Positions 10,550 through 20,615 of a stretch of 43,787 bases of DNA are shown one piece after another. The stretch covers positions 1 through 43,787 of the forward strand of contig LRSR01010210.1 in NCBI GenBank assembly GCA_001579985.1, in the 5' to 3' direction. Origin of the DNA: Hypsibius dujardini (taxonomy: Eukaryota; Tardigrada; Eutardigrada; Parachela; Hypsibiidae). Under the pieces are notes generated by a model. The model worked only from the letters and a program-made list of their open reading frames with translations, did no database searches and was not told where the DNA came from. Within the stretch, counting starts at the first letter, position 1, and every line of letters begins with the position of its first letter. Position numbers and translations under genes: made by a program.

Positions 10550-12570
10550 AAATGCTACCATCATGCGTGGATCTCGCACAGGAGTGGAATGACACGCCCC
10601 TCAACTTTGTGTTGCAGCGTCAGGATTACCGATACTTTTGTTACATCACCAAGTAATGAAGCAAGGGGTATTTTTTGGCTTTTGGTGGTTGCTTTGAATG
10701 TGCTCGTATGAACTGTTTCATGAACATTCATGGAGTTCTAGTGCGAGATCGATTGTTTCCAGCAAACGCCTGGGAAGTGGACAAAACTATTGTGGACACG
10801 ACGAACCCTGCTCATAATTATCCGACTTGGTGGATGAGTTTGAGGAAGAGCAGTTGGAACGTGACTGGGGAGCCCACGTAGAAGCAGCTGCTGATCGCGA
10901 GCAATACGGCCAATACATGCCTTAAAATGCCGTCGTATCTGGACATTGTAAAGGACTTTTCCATCAAACCTATCTCTTTTACGCTGTATCACGTTGATAA
11001 TCGAATCTTTTCCTGTCTCTCCAGCTTCAGTATGATCGCACTTTTGATACTTTTTTTGCATTATGTGGTGGACGATTGTGCTCGAATGAATCATGCAAAA
11101 GAAATCTGCCAGTTCTTGATTCGTAATGGACTCGCACCACCGCATGTGCTCGACGTGACCGACGACTGCCATGAAGGACCCTGCCCTGCAATCGAGGAAT
11201 TAGTGGGAGGCAACTATGATTGAGTGATGAAGTCAAATTTCTTAAAGCAGAAACTGTGCGTGAGTTGGAATTACGTTCACGTTAACATGTGGCAACCATG
11301 GCGTTCATTTACTAATTTTACTTGTATACATGTATATATCCAGACTAAGCCTATGACCTCTGCTTCTGGGCGAAATGATATAATCGTAAATCCTAACAAT
11401 CTCAGACCGTATTACTCCAGACGACCGTCACGAGTACTGGGTGGTGTTGTAGAAATCCCAGAATCTGTCGGACGAGGAGATGCTTAGCTGGAAAGAGCGC
11501 AGTAAGGCAGTAATCCAGCATCACACACCGTTCGTATCAGCAAATGGATAGTGCCGCACACCTTTGACGACCGGTCAGTGATCATCAAGAAGAAAGCCAG
11601 CAAGGATGCACGTTGAACGCCGAAGGCTAGTTGTTTTAGCCGGCAACGATCCCACCTCAGGGAAGTGTGATAGGTAGAAGGATCAAGGGGGAGTTCCCAG
11701 GGTAGATGACGGCATCAGTCTCGAGTCCGCCGGGTAAGGTCATCTGCAAGGGTGATGATCTACAAACAGTCCTCAATTAATTCGGAAATCCTCGGGAAGA
11801 CTAGGATGGGGACCTGGCTAGGTCCCCGCTACATATACACGATAAGGCTCAATATCAACTTAGACTGAGCCGCCAAAACAAGAGAGAGATGAAGGCACCG
11901 CTTTATTGATGAGAACGATGACACTGACTCTACCACTGTGTGCGATCTCGGCCATCGCGCCAGCGCCACACAGAATGATAAAGCGAAAACTGTATCTGGC
12001 GGAGTTACAGACAACGCGCAACCAACACCAGAACAGATAACTAATACTAGAGCAGAGCACTAATGCTAGAATAAGGCGGCTTATCACAGAAGACAAGAAA
12101 CGGGTGGAATTTGTGACGGTTCATAGCATGAAACCTCTAAATGAATCGTCATTATCCCATTGGGATAAGATTAAGATTGACAAAACAACTCCAGAAGCAG
12201 CTGGGTGAAAGCCTTCACGCTTCCAAGTCTATGTCGCAAATCATATGATCGCACATGCATGCCAGTTTGCAAGTTCACGAAGTGTTCTTCAAATTAAACG
12301 TTCTGGCTCGTTAAAGGAAAAGGGGTCTTTCTGGGTCTTTAAACTGTGCGGGGGCCAAGACATTGCTGATGAGCTGGAGTCCGCGCACGATATTCTGCAT
12401 GAACGAGCACAGCACGAGATGCGGAAAGCTGGCACCTCAATAACATGTTCATTGGCTCCTGTGTTCCTCCCATGCGAGCGAAGAACATTGTGCATTATCT
12501 CAGCAGGTATTCACAAGACATAACACGCCGGGTACCTCCGTATATAACTCGTATCCCACACATGTCCTAA
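10550..12570 (+). pseudogene. Scattered coding-like relics of an unidentified element
   Basis: Several stretches have protein-like composition but sit in different frames broken by stops. One patch near 10830-10925 reads EFEEEQLERDWGAHVEAAA and ends at a stop. One at 11085-11223 ends GPCPAIEELVGGNYD. One at 11402-11616 includes ITPDDRHEYWVVL, a stop, LSDEEMLSWKERSKAV, then a frameshift into VPHTFDDRSVIIKKK. One ends at about 12569 with NIVHYLSRYSQDITRR. No family was recognised. A decayed mobile element or dead host gene is the likeliest reading; unrecognised small exons are possible. Confidence 0.35.
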
Positions 12571-13072
12571 GGCCTTAACTTCCACACAATGGAGATCTAC
12601 AGTCTTGACTGTGACGTCTGAATCCATTCCATTCAGGTCGTTACACACTAGCTGCCTTTTAAATGCCCCACCCCCACCCCACCCCCCCTGGGTAGGTCGA
12701 CCGGGACAGGCTGTTTTCCGACCTTAATTTTGTTTGTGTTTCGGTAAGGACAATTAATATGTTCCGTGATTGGATAACAGCAACAGATACCGGGAGTAAA
12801 GAGCTTTACTCGTGATCATTGAACTGAGATTCTATCCGCTTTAACTAGAGCGCAAGCTCCATATACCGGTAACTTGACGATGGTAGATATAATTATCATG
12901 ATACTTGGCCGGAAATTAGCGTACAGAAAATGTCCCTAGAGGTCAATGCGTAATTTTGGTTATAAATGAACTATTCTCTCGCAACGCGCGTGTCTTCAGC
13001 TATTGTATTTCTTTTTTTCAATCACATAACTACATTTTTACTTCATATTTCGAGTATACCTCGAAATTAGCA
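12571..13072. other. Upstream region of the second GPCR
   Basis: No coding exon is seen. A C-rich homopolymer-like tract lies near 12665-12690. The sequence near 12880-12910 is AT-rich and could include core promoter elements. Confidence 0.4.
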
Positions 13073-15534
13073 ATGCATAACTTCACCGCTAGTAACAACA
13101 CCTTAAACAGTTTGGTGCGACCTTCTCCCGCGGCCGCAGGCGACCCAGACACGTCCCTTTACGGCTACCTCACCGTTGGCATCTCCATTCCGGGTACCCT
13201 AACATGCCTTTTCTCCATCTACTTGACGGTCGCCGCGCAGAACTCAGCCACCACCGCCGCCCACCGTATGACGACCGACTCCTTTCACATCTTATTCATC
13301 AGCCTCACTGTTGCCTCGGTATTCGTCTGCGGGGTCACTCTGCCCGTCAGCTCGTACAACCTCGTGACCGGTGGGAAGAGCTGGTCAGTATGGAACGCTC
13401 GGCCTTTCGAAAGCTAATGGAATTTTTTCTTAATGCCATAATAAATTTAATATCTAACTACATCGTACTCCATCGGGTGTATAAGTTTTTAATTCAGATT
13501 GCTCTAAAATTAAATTAGTTTTGGTCCTATTATTGTGTAGGACCTTTACTGGCAATCATTTACGATTTCTCTAGTATAAAATTTCAGACCAAATAATGCA
13601 CGTGCAACAACCTACTTCAAAAGCTTTTAAATGTGATTAACTTCAACTAAAAGACTGGTGGCATTGTTATTCAATTTGAAGATTAATTGTTGCGGCAAAA
13701 TTATTTAACTTTTAAACCCTACAGTACAGTACAGTACAGTACAGTTAACTCAATGTTCCAGTGTGTAAAACTTTTTGCAAGTTTACGAAAAATCCGTGAT
13801 TTCCCAGCGTTTGTCCTACGAATAGGTTCGAATTACCGCAACGCTCCGTCCTCTGCCTGTTGGACGCGTTTCTCCAACTCACAGCCATGGACACAGCCCT
13901 CTTCACTCACGGCTTCATCGCCGTCAACCGGCTCCTCGCCGCGTTCACATACCCGCAACGCCATCCTACTGGCTCAAAAGTTCTCACTGTAGTCTTCGTA
14001 GTACTCTCCTGGTTACTGCCTGTCATTCTCTACGCTTTCCCGTTGTTCCATGTCGGCGGAGGCTTCTCCTACTCTCACAACACCAATCGCTGTACCCTAG
14101 TCGAGCATCAACATTCCCTCATCTACTGGCATTTGACCAAGGTGCTTGGGGAAGAAGAAATAGAACCAAACTTAGAAACCTAAACAGTAATTAATTATAA
14201 ATTTCAGTAAATAATTTCTTAGTTTTATTCTTCTTAGTTGATAAAAAGATCAGCTAAACTTTTTCTAACTGAACATTTTAGTTTATTTTTAGTCCATTTG
14301 ACTTGACCAATTATGGCGGATTAAATTATTATAGATCAAGTCAAATGGATGAAAAAAATTAACTAAAATGTTATGCTAGTAAAATAGACCTTTGAGAAAA
14401 ATATCTTTCACTAATTTTTTAATCAACTAGAAATACTAAAACCAAGAAACTACTTTCTAAAGTTATAGTTATAGTTAATTACTGTTAATAAAGTTATAGG
14501 TAGTTAATGTTTAGATATCCAAGTTTAGATCAGTTAGTTTTTGATATGTAATAGTTTAACTGGATGAGCAAAATTACGTAATAGATCAAGTTATCTCGAT
14601 TAAAAGTAGACTAAAGGTCCAGTTAATAAAATAAACTACCTGGGAAACTACTTAGAATCCTTAAAATAGCTAATTTTTAGATCCTAAAAACCCTAATTAG
14701 TTGACTAATTTTAATTGTTTTCTGCAATCCTAAAGGTCTTGCACTTTTTTCTGCCTTTCGCGTTGATGACGATTTGCTATGCGACGATCCTGGTGAGGGT
14801 CATGACCTCGAATCGGCGAGTGCAGCAGCAGGATGTGCGGAAGATGATGCCGGTGGTGATGCTGCCCATCAGCAACAGCAACAGCGCGCATAATCACCGG
14901 ATCCGGAAGGAAATCCAGGTCACCAAGGCGGTATTCTTGACCTGCCTCTCCTTCATCCTGTGCTACTTGCCTAACACGGTGTCGGCCATCTTGGTGGAAC
15001 TCCCGCAACAGATCGATGCTGAGCCGGCGATGGTTACACAAATGCTCGTGTGGTTCGGTAATGAGTTACCATTGAGGTTCCATACATCGCGTACCTGCAA
15101 AAAACTGTTAATAATCCCAAATTCTGTATTTTCTAATTAAAAACCATTTATTTTACGTAGTAAATCGCCATTAGTTTGTCAGTCTTCGAAGACTTCTCTT
15201 CGTGACTTGTGATTGATTGATTGATTGATTGTCTACTTACGCTGAAGAACGGACAAATTGCGTGTTGTAGTACCGTAACAACAGACGGGACACGTGAAAG
15301 GATGAAGCATGTGTGCTACAGTTGAAGATGATTTGGTCTTTTGATTTTCCAGGTTGCTCGTTCAACCCCTTTATATACCTGCTCATCAATCCGCAACTGC
15401 GTCGGAGGATGCGCCGTAGCATTGGGCGGTTTGGGCTGTGCAGCTGTCAGCCTGAGGAAAACACTTCCGCCGTCAACGTCATCGCGGTCCGTGAGGCACT
15501 GCCAAGGCCGCGCGACGAGCTTGATGACCGTTAG
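13073..15534 (+). CDS. Orphan rhodopsin-class GPCR, four exons
   Basis: Exons are 13073-13383, 13826-14141, 14736-15057 and 15353-15534, giving 376 residues. The N-terminus has two N-glycosylation sequons (NFT, NNT). Helix 1 is LTVGISIPGTLTCLFSIYL. The intron after AGCTG restores the conserved Trp of extracellular loop 1 (GKSW|FELPQR). Helix 3 follows (SVLCLLDAFLQL) and ends in NRLLAAF in place of DRY, a variant related to the NRY of the insect Tre1/moody group. Helix 6 has CYLP for CWLP. Helix 7 is split by an intron and keeps NPFIY. Asp 2.50 is replaced (LTVAS). The basic C-terminal tail has 50-60 residues. The ligand is unknown. The first donor (GTCAGT) is weak and inferred from phase and homology. 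Confidence 0.8.
13721..13745. repeat. (ACAGT)5 microsatellite
   Basis: Five perfect ACAGT pentamers lie in intron 1 of the second GPCR, upstream of its exon 2 acceptor. Confidence 0.9.
14272..14372. repeat. Foldback element in intron 2 of the second GPCR
   Basis: The left arm 14272-14306 and right arm 14336-14372 are imperfect inverted repeats with a perfect 14-bp core, TCCATTTGACTTGA and its complement, and an outer AACATTTTAGTT pairing. The spacer is about 29 bp. The surrounding intron is AT-rich and repeats TAACTAAAA-like words, so this may be part of a larger decayed element. Confidence 0.6.
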
Positions 15535-16521
15535 CCAAACCAACACACCTATATATTTTCGTGAGGTCTAACCTCCCTCTCATACTTTGTTAATTCTTGT
15601 ACATATTTTGGCACAAAAAGAATTCTTTCTTCCGCACGTTATTGAAAAATATATAAAGATTTGAATTGTTACTTTTTATTGGAAACAAAATCGCCAACGA
15701 CTGGATTGTAAAGACACGGTCTCAAATTTTACTTCGGGCTGGTATGGTTTTATGTATTCAAGAAAATGTCCATGGATTGCAGTTTATTCATAATCTAGAT
15801 TTAATCAAATTTTATTTTTATTCGATAGGAGAAGCTTCAATGTAATAAAATGAAATTATCTTCTATTTAATAAACTGGACTTATCTTCTATTTAATATCA
15901 CCTTCAAAATACAAAAAAAATAATATTTTATTTGAGTTAAACTCAAAAACGCTATTTAAAGAACACCAACGGCAGTACTAAGGCTTGCAAGATTAACCTA
16001 AGCTAATAAACTACCGTATTGCCCCGATCTCAAGGGACAATTTTTTGCCCTACCAGTTAATTTGATCCTCCCCGGCTCTTATCTGTTCATCACCGTTTGC
16101 TATTGTGTACCTACAATCAATCAATCAACTGATTTAATGTGTGCGTCAAGAAATCCCGCTTAATCAATCAATCAATCGCTGCCAAGTTCCGCTTAAATTT
16201 CAACCGATGTCTAGTTGTAGTTACTAAAAGAAACTAAATTAAAAATCCTTGAAACTAAACAGAAAGAAACTAAAAAAAAATTGTGACAAAAATTTTATTC
16301 GAGTACAAAAACTAAAAAAACCTTTTGGTTGACTAGTTTCCGTTTTTTTTACTCCCGGCGTGCACCTTAACATTCAACTACCGTTGCACTTAATCTGTAT
16401 CCTCCTGCCCACCAAACTTACTTTTGGCGAGCCAATTGTTTTGATTTCACTGTAGCCTGAATTTTCTGCATTTCTCTACAATCTTTTTCCAATTTGAGTG
16501 TCTGATTACGCACCGGAAAAC
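15535..16521. other. Intergenic, AT-rich, with short repeats
   Basis: No coding exon is recognised. It contains (AATC)n runs near 16115-16175 and, at about 16226-16262, a segment resembling 4127-4160 (GAAACTAAA then TAAAAATCCTT), which suggests a dispersed repeat family. Confidence 0.5.
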
Positions 16522-17034
16522 ATGGATAAAATGTCCAAATCAGGCCTAACCTCAACCGGTATCAGTCCAGTCACCTCCGCACCGACCGATTTCCCCCCGC
16601 AATCCCCCTCCCCCACCAAATCGATGTCGTGGAAAGAACGGGCATCCTCCAGCTCATCCTCCATTCCGCTCGTGGTGGAGCAGGATCTGACCGTGCTCCT
16701 CGAGGAAGTGCACCGACATCAGTCGACGGTGTTGGAGAGTCTGCAGGAGGAGAACTGGCGTTTCGAGGATGCCGCGGCGACGTTCAACTTGGAGGAGGAG
16801 GCAAGGCAAGCCTCATGTTACATCGCTAAACTGCGGGACATTCGGCGGGTGATGATGGAGACGCGACGCCGACTGGGACGACTCCAGGAACGGAGCTTTA
16901 AAGTGCGCCATACGGCGGAGAAGCTGCAGGAGGACGCGTATAAGGACTGGATGGAGGATGTCGAGTATCAGCGGCAGTTGCTGGCCAAGTATGAGCCGGG
17001 TATGGCCGGTGGGACTTCCAAGCGGAAAGCATGA
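16522..17034 (+). CDS. BLOC1S6: BLOC-1 subunit 6 / pallidin-like coiled-coil protein
   Basis: A single-exon frame of 170 residues, close to the usual length of animal pallidins. The first 55 residues are Ser/Pro/Thr-rich and probably disordered. From about residue 52 a helical region follows (VVEQDLTVLLEEVHRHQ, then LESLQEENWRFED, then ARQASCYIAKLRDIRRVMM). It follows the order and spacing of the pallidin coiled coil (QNQ...LLDTLEQE, HYHAKLVNIRKEM). The end is basic (SKRKA). Pallidin is a subunit of BLOC-1, which sorts cargo to lysosome-related organelles and binds SNARE partners. The start is the first ATG of the frame. A small upstream exon cannot be excluded. The assignment rests on remembered family pattern. 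Confidence 0.75.
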   Translation: MDKMSKSGLTSTGISPVTSAPTDFPPQSPSPTKSMSWKERASSSSSSIPLVVEQDLTVLLEEVHRHQSTVLESLQEENWRFEDAAATFNLEEEARQASCYIAKLRDIRRVMMETRRRLGRLQERSFKVRHTAEKLQEDAYKDWMEDVEYQRQLLAKYEPGMAGGTSKRKA

Positions 17035-17037
17035 AGA

Positions 17038-17175
17038 GTGCCTTTCTATAGCGATCGGTGTATTGATTGATTAGCAACTTTACGTGCCTTTGTATAGTGA
17101 TAGGTGTATTGATTGATTAGCGATTTTACGTGCCTTTGTATAGTGATCGGTGTATTGATTGATTAGCGACTTTGC
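17038..17175. repeat. Three tandem copies of a 46-bp unit
   Basis: Units at 17038-17083, 17084-17129 and 17130-17175 each begin GTGCCTTT, contain TATAG and end with an ATTGATTGATTAGC(A/G)A segment. They differ at only a few positions. The array begins four bases after the pallidin stop, so it probably lies in the 3' UTR. Confidence 0.92.
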
Positions 17176-17406
17176 GTTACTTTCATTATGTTTTTATTCT
17201 TTTTAACTTTTGAAGTTTATCACTTGGTCAGGCCAGAGGGGAGAAATTTGCATCTGTAAATGGTTTGTAATTTATTAAGACACGACTCATATAGTATTAC
17301 ATACACAGTACGAAATAAGACGATACGAATTCGATGTGTTTAAAAAACAGTCGGTAGCCATTTTTTCGTCAGAAAATTGCCATTGCCAATCGTCATAGTA
17401 CGAGTA

Positions 17407-17575
17407 CAGTCAACAACAAGATTGAGTACACTGGAGGGTCCAGGGAATAGGCAATAGGGGCGGGACAGGGGGTGGCTTTCAAACAATTGAACAATCAACC
17501 ACCTGACCACCCCTTGCTCTGCCTCTTTTGCCCATACCCCGGACCCTCCAGTGTACTCAATCTTGTCGTTGGCTG
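17407..17575. repeat. Long foldback element between the pallidin and CARNMT1 3' ends
   Basis: The left arm 17407-17475 and right arm 17507-17575 are imperfect inverted repeats about 69 bp long. The outer 35 bp are almost identical (CAG(T/C)CAAC(A/G)ACAAG, then ATTGAGTACACTGGAGGGTC), and the arms are separated by about 31 bp. It could form a strong hairpin. The structure resembles a MITE, but no clear target duplication flanks it. It lies between two convergent genes. Confidence 0.75.
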
Positions 17576-17855
17576 AATCATTGAGTAACTTTCAGGAAAA
17601 GCGACTTTTTATACCCAAAATATTTGCAGCGTCTGGTTTTGAAACGATTCTCTCTTGGTTAACAGTAATTACGACTTTCGTATTGCTCGAACCGTTTGGT
17701 GTTATTTGGTCTGGCGTTTTTGCAAAAAAGTGGCAGAAATTGGGATGTCGTGCGGAGCGTGACTTGTAAGTCTTTGGGTAATTCAGCAGTAACGGGACAA
17801 GGAGATAAGGAAATTTCAAAAATGCTCAGCCATCCCATGGACTGATACAGTCAGT

Positions 17856-18147
17856 CTAGTGCTCTGTACTAAGACGATATTTCACTTCAGTCTCGTGGTT
17901 AGAAACTTGAGTGTTCTCCTCCAAAGGCTTCTGACAGGCGAAAAAGATGCAGCGATACTCGGACCGGAGCATTGATCGAGCGTTCTGAACGTAAAGACAA
18001 GGAATATCACAGCGCTCTTCCTGCAAAGAAATATAAATATATTAGATTGGAGCAATACCATTTGATCTGTCTGTCTGTCTGTCTGTCTGTCGTTCTGTCG
18101 TTCTGTCTGGTTGTCTGGTTGTCTGCCTGCCTGCCTGCCTGTCTGCC

Positions 18148-18186
<39 letters not shown>

Positions 18187-18873
18187 GCTGTCTGTCTGTC
18201 TTGCTGTCTGTCTGTCTTGCTGTTTAGCATAGGGAATGTTTTACGATCCATCCTCACAGTTTACGTTTACGTACCAGAAAAACAAAACCGCTACGAATAA
18301 TCGCTTCTTTCAGCTCTTCATACGTCAGCTCCGTACAGCCTTCCTGAGCGCGATCAGCGAAATGGTACAGCAATGGGCCGAGATTAAACCAGAACGCTCC
18401 CGGTCGCAGGAGACCGTAAATATGCTCGATATATTCGAGGATGTTGCGAGCGGTGTCGATAAAGAAGCACGTCACGACAGCGGACCAAGTGCCGTCGCGG
18501 TGGAACACTTCCAGGAAGTCTCCGGCTACCATGCCGAAACAGTGGTCCGGGGAGAGATCGGTAGGACTAACGTCGGGCACGCTGATTCCGGCAAGTTTGT
18601 CCGCGGAGGACATGTTGTTGGACGCTTGCCCGATCCACGGGTAGATTTTATACATATCGGCTTCGCTGCAACTGGAATGAAAGGAGACAAACACAACGAT
18701 AAGGATTGCTATTAATGGTGCAGAATACAGAAAGATAGTTCCGCCGAGAAAAATACAGACAAACAGTCAGGCATTCGGATATGCAGACAGGCAGATAGTT
18801 AAGCAGACAAACAGGCAATGATGGAAGCGCAAATATAACAGAAATCCATAAACAGACGGGTGAGCAAACGGGC

Positions 18874-18910
<37 letters not shown>

Positions 18911-20262
18911 CAGACAGACAGACAGACAAACAGACAGATAGACAATCAGGCAGAGAACCTGACAGATAGGCAGGCAGACAGACAGACAAACAGACAAACA
19001 AACAGAGAGACAGACAGAGGGACGGACAATCAGGCAGAGAACCTGACAGATAGGCAGACAGGCACTTACCAGTTCAGTATGAAATTGGAAGCGAAAAGCA
19101 TATATAACGAGAACTCGTTTCCGAAACTGGTGTATCCCATACGGGCCAACTCCCATGGAAGACGACCCAGGCCAGACCCGGGATTCAAAATTTTCGCTCT
19201 ATTTCCCTCCCTGCATTCATAACAATGTCCCCTATTGAACCGTACCGATACAATGAGACCAGAAAATTGATACGGACTTGTCTCGCAATGGGACATATTT
19301 CCTGACAGCATTCAGCAGCGGATCGTACGACTGATGTCGTTCCAGCGCGCCTTCCGCACTCCAGTCTCGCACGAACATCCGGATAGTGGTGTGAACCTTG
19401 TCCATTTGAAAAGAACCGACCGGCGGCATCGATTCGGTTTGGTCTGCTGGAGATTGGGCGGCGACCTCCATTGTCGGCTCGTTGGGTTCGTCAAAGGGAA
19501 TTTGTTCGAGAATCCGGAGAATGAATTGGTAGTTGACGTCGGTACATTGACGGAGCGCGTCGAGATGGGCCGGAAGCGAGGGTAGTTTGTTGCGGTGCGT
19601 CGAGGAGAGGGCGAGGTAGTGGGTCTTCTGTCGTCCGATCTTTTTGAAGCAATGTTTCCTGTCAAGGGAAAAAAATGAAAAGTTGTGTTACATTAAATAA
19701 ATAATTATTGTCTTGAATGGTAACCATACCAATACATTAAAATACAAAAAATAGAAGTGTATAATGCCAAGCCGACATTTGATTGTTTAGATAGATAAAT
19801 TCTGATCAATCAATCAATCAATTGATCAATCAATCGATCAATCAACTAACAAACAATGGAGCCATTCAAGAAGCAGTCAATCGATCAATCAAGCGAACCA
19901 ACCTATAGTAACGAAATGCCGCTTTCACGGTCCGGAAATGCTGACGTTCCTCCTCCAGATCACTGTCCGAGTAAACCATCTCCTCCGGATGCGGTACTTG
20001 GTCCTTATGATACGCGTCGGAGTGAACGTGACTGTGACTGTGAGAGTTGGAGCCATGCTCGTGGAAGTGGTGGTCGTGAAAATCGTGACGCGGCTCTTCC
20101 TCGGCTTCGGCGTAATTAAACTCTGCCTTGCCTGAACGACAAAATCAAGCCGATTATAGATGTGGTCAAAATAAAAATTCACGGTCACTCACCATTTTCG
20201 GACGCGGCGGCAAAATCTGCGGCGGCTGGACTGGAGACCTCTTCGCAGTCAATCGAATCCAT
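17856..20262 (-). CDS. CARNMT1: Carnosine N-methyltransferase-like (N2227 family)
   Basis: In transcript order the exons are 20262-20193, 20131-19903, 19658-19278, 19210-19070, 18671-18275 and 18020-17856, giving 460 residues with all phases consistent. The family transfers a methyl group from SAM to the imidazole of carnosine to form anserine. Visible landmarks are [12 protein letters not shown] near residue 90, the [16 protein letters not shown] block near 185, the SAM-binding [12 protein letters not shown] near 236, [24 protein letters not shown], then [16 protein letters not shown] and NLGPLLYHF. The final exon encodes [13 protein letters not shown], matching the C-terminal strand of the family. 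The N-terminus adds an unusual His-rich segment (residues 39-65). Intron 3 is short, with a weak GTCCGT donor placed by phase. Introns 4 and 5 carry complementary microsatellites. Confidence 0.88.
18067..18221. repeat. (TGTC)n microsatellite in CARNMT1 intron 5
   Basis: A long run of TGTC with TGCC variants on the plus strand. In the minus-strand pre-mRNA it reads (GACA)n. Confidence 0.95.
18757..19062. repeat. (GACA)n microsatellite in CARNMT1 intron 4
   Basis: A long imperfect GACA array on the plus strand with its purest core at about 18871-18906. A 26-bp segment from GACAATCAGGCAGAG onward occurs twice (about 18942 and 19024), so part of the array was itself duplicated. In the pre-mRNA it reads (TGTC)n. 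Confidence 0.93.
19804..19890. repeat. (ATCA)n repeat in CARNMT1 intron 2
   Basis: Imperfect ATCA/ATCG tetramers lie on the plus strand just beyond the exon 2 donor. They are ATTG-type repeats when read on the gene's strand. Confidence 0.85.
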
Positions 20263-20615
20263 TTTCCATCCACGTGGTTGAGGTCTCTCCGGAAATTTCA
20301 ATGAAATTTCATGCTAAGAAGTTAAGTGATTTCAGGAATCTAAGAAGGCAACAACTTTCCTCAGATTTGTTCCCTTGATGGGGATACGAGGATACCAGAC
20401 AGAAAAGTTTCGGGACAAGAAACTCGGATGAGGGGAACAGCTGATCGCTCAAGCTCGTCGGAACGGCCGCTTTTTTGTTATACCTCCGTCTCCGCAAAAA
20501 ACGCAGTGTGCGTATTTAATTCCACCTTCCCACCTGTTTTCAACTTTTCACACTGCTTCTCCTAGGCTAAGAAATCTCCCACACATCATTCGGGGAATTG
20601 CAGGCATTTTTGAAA

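Noticed and set aside
10927-11223. 98-codon frame with a hydrophobic stretch, considered as a small gene
   Set aside because: Only its last third looks coding and the neighbouring relics are frame-broken, so it is described as part of a decayed region instead.
12794-12811. Short palindrome GAGTAAAG..CTTTACTC
   Set aside because: Eight-base stem only and no supporting context; expected by chance in a window of this size.
17551-17819. Frames of 70-75 codons on both strands downstream of CARNMT1
   Set aside because: They overlap the foldback arm and the expected 3' UTR, and show no domain pattern or paralogue.
18860-19222. Long frames of Cys-Leu-Ser-Val or Thr-Asp-Arg-Gln repeats at this and other sites
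   Set aside because: Direct translation of (TGTC)n/(GACA)n microsatellites, which are open in several frames. Not proteins.
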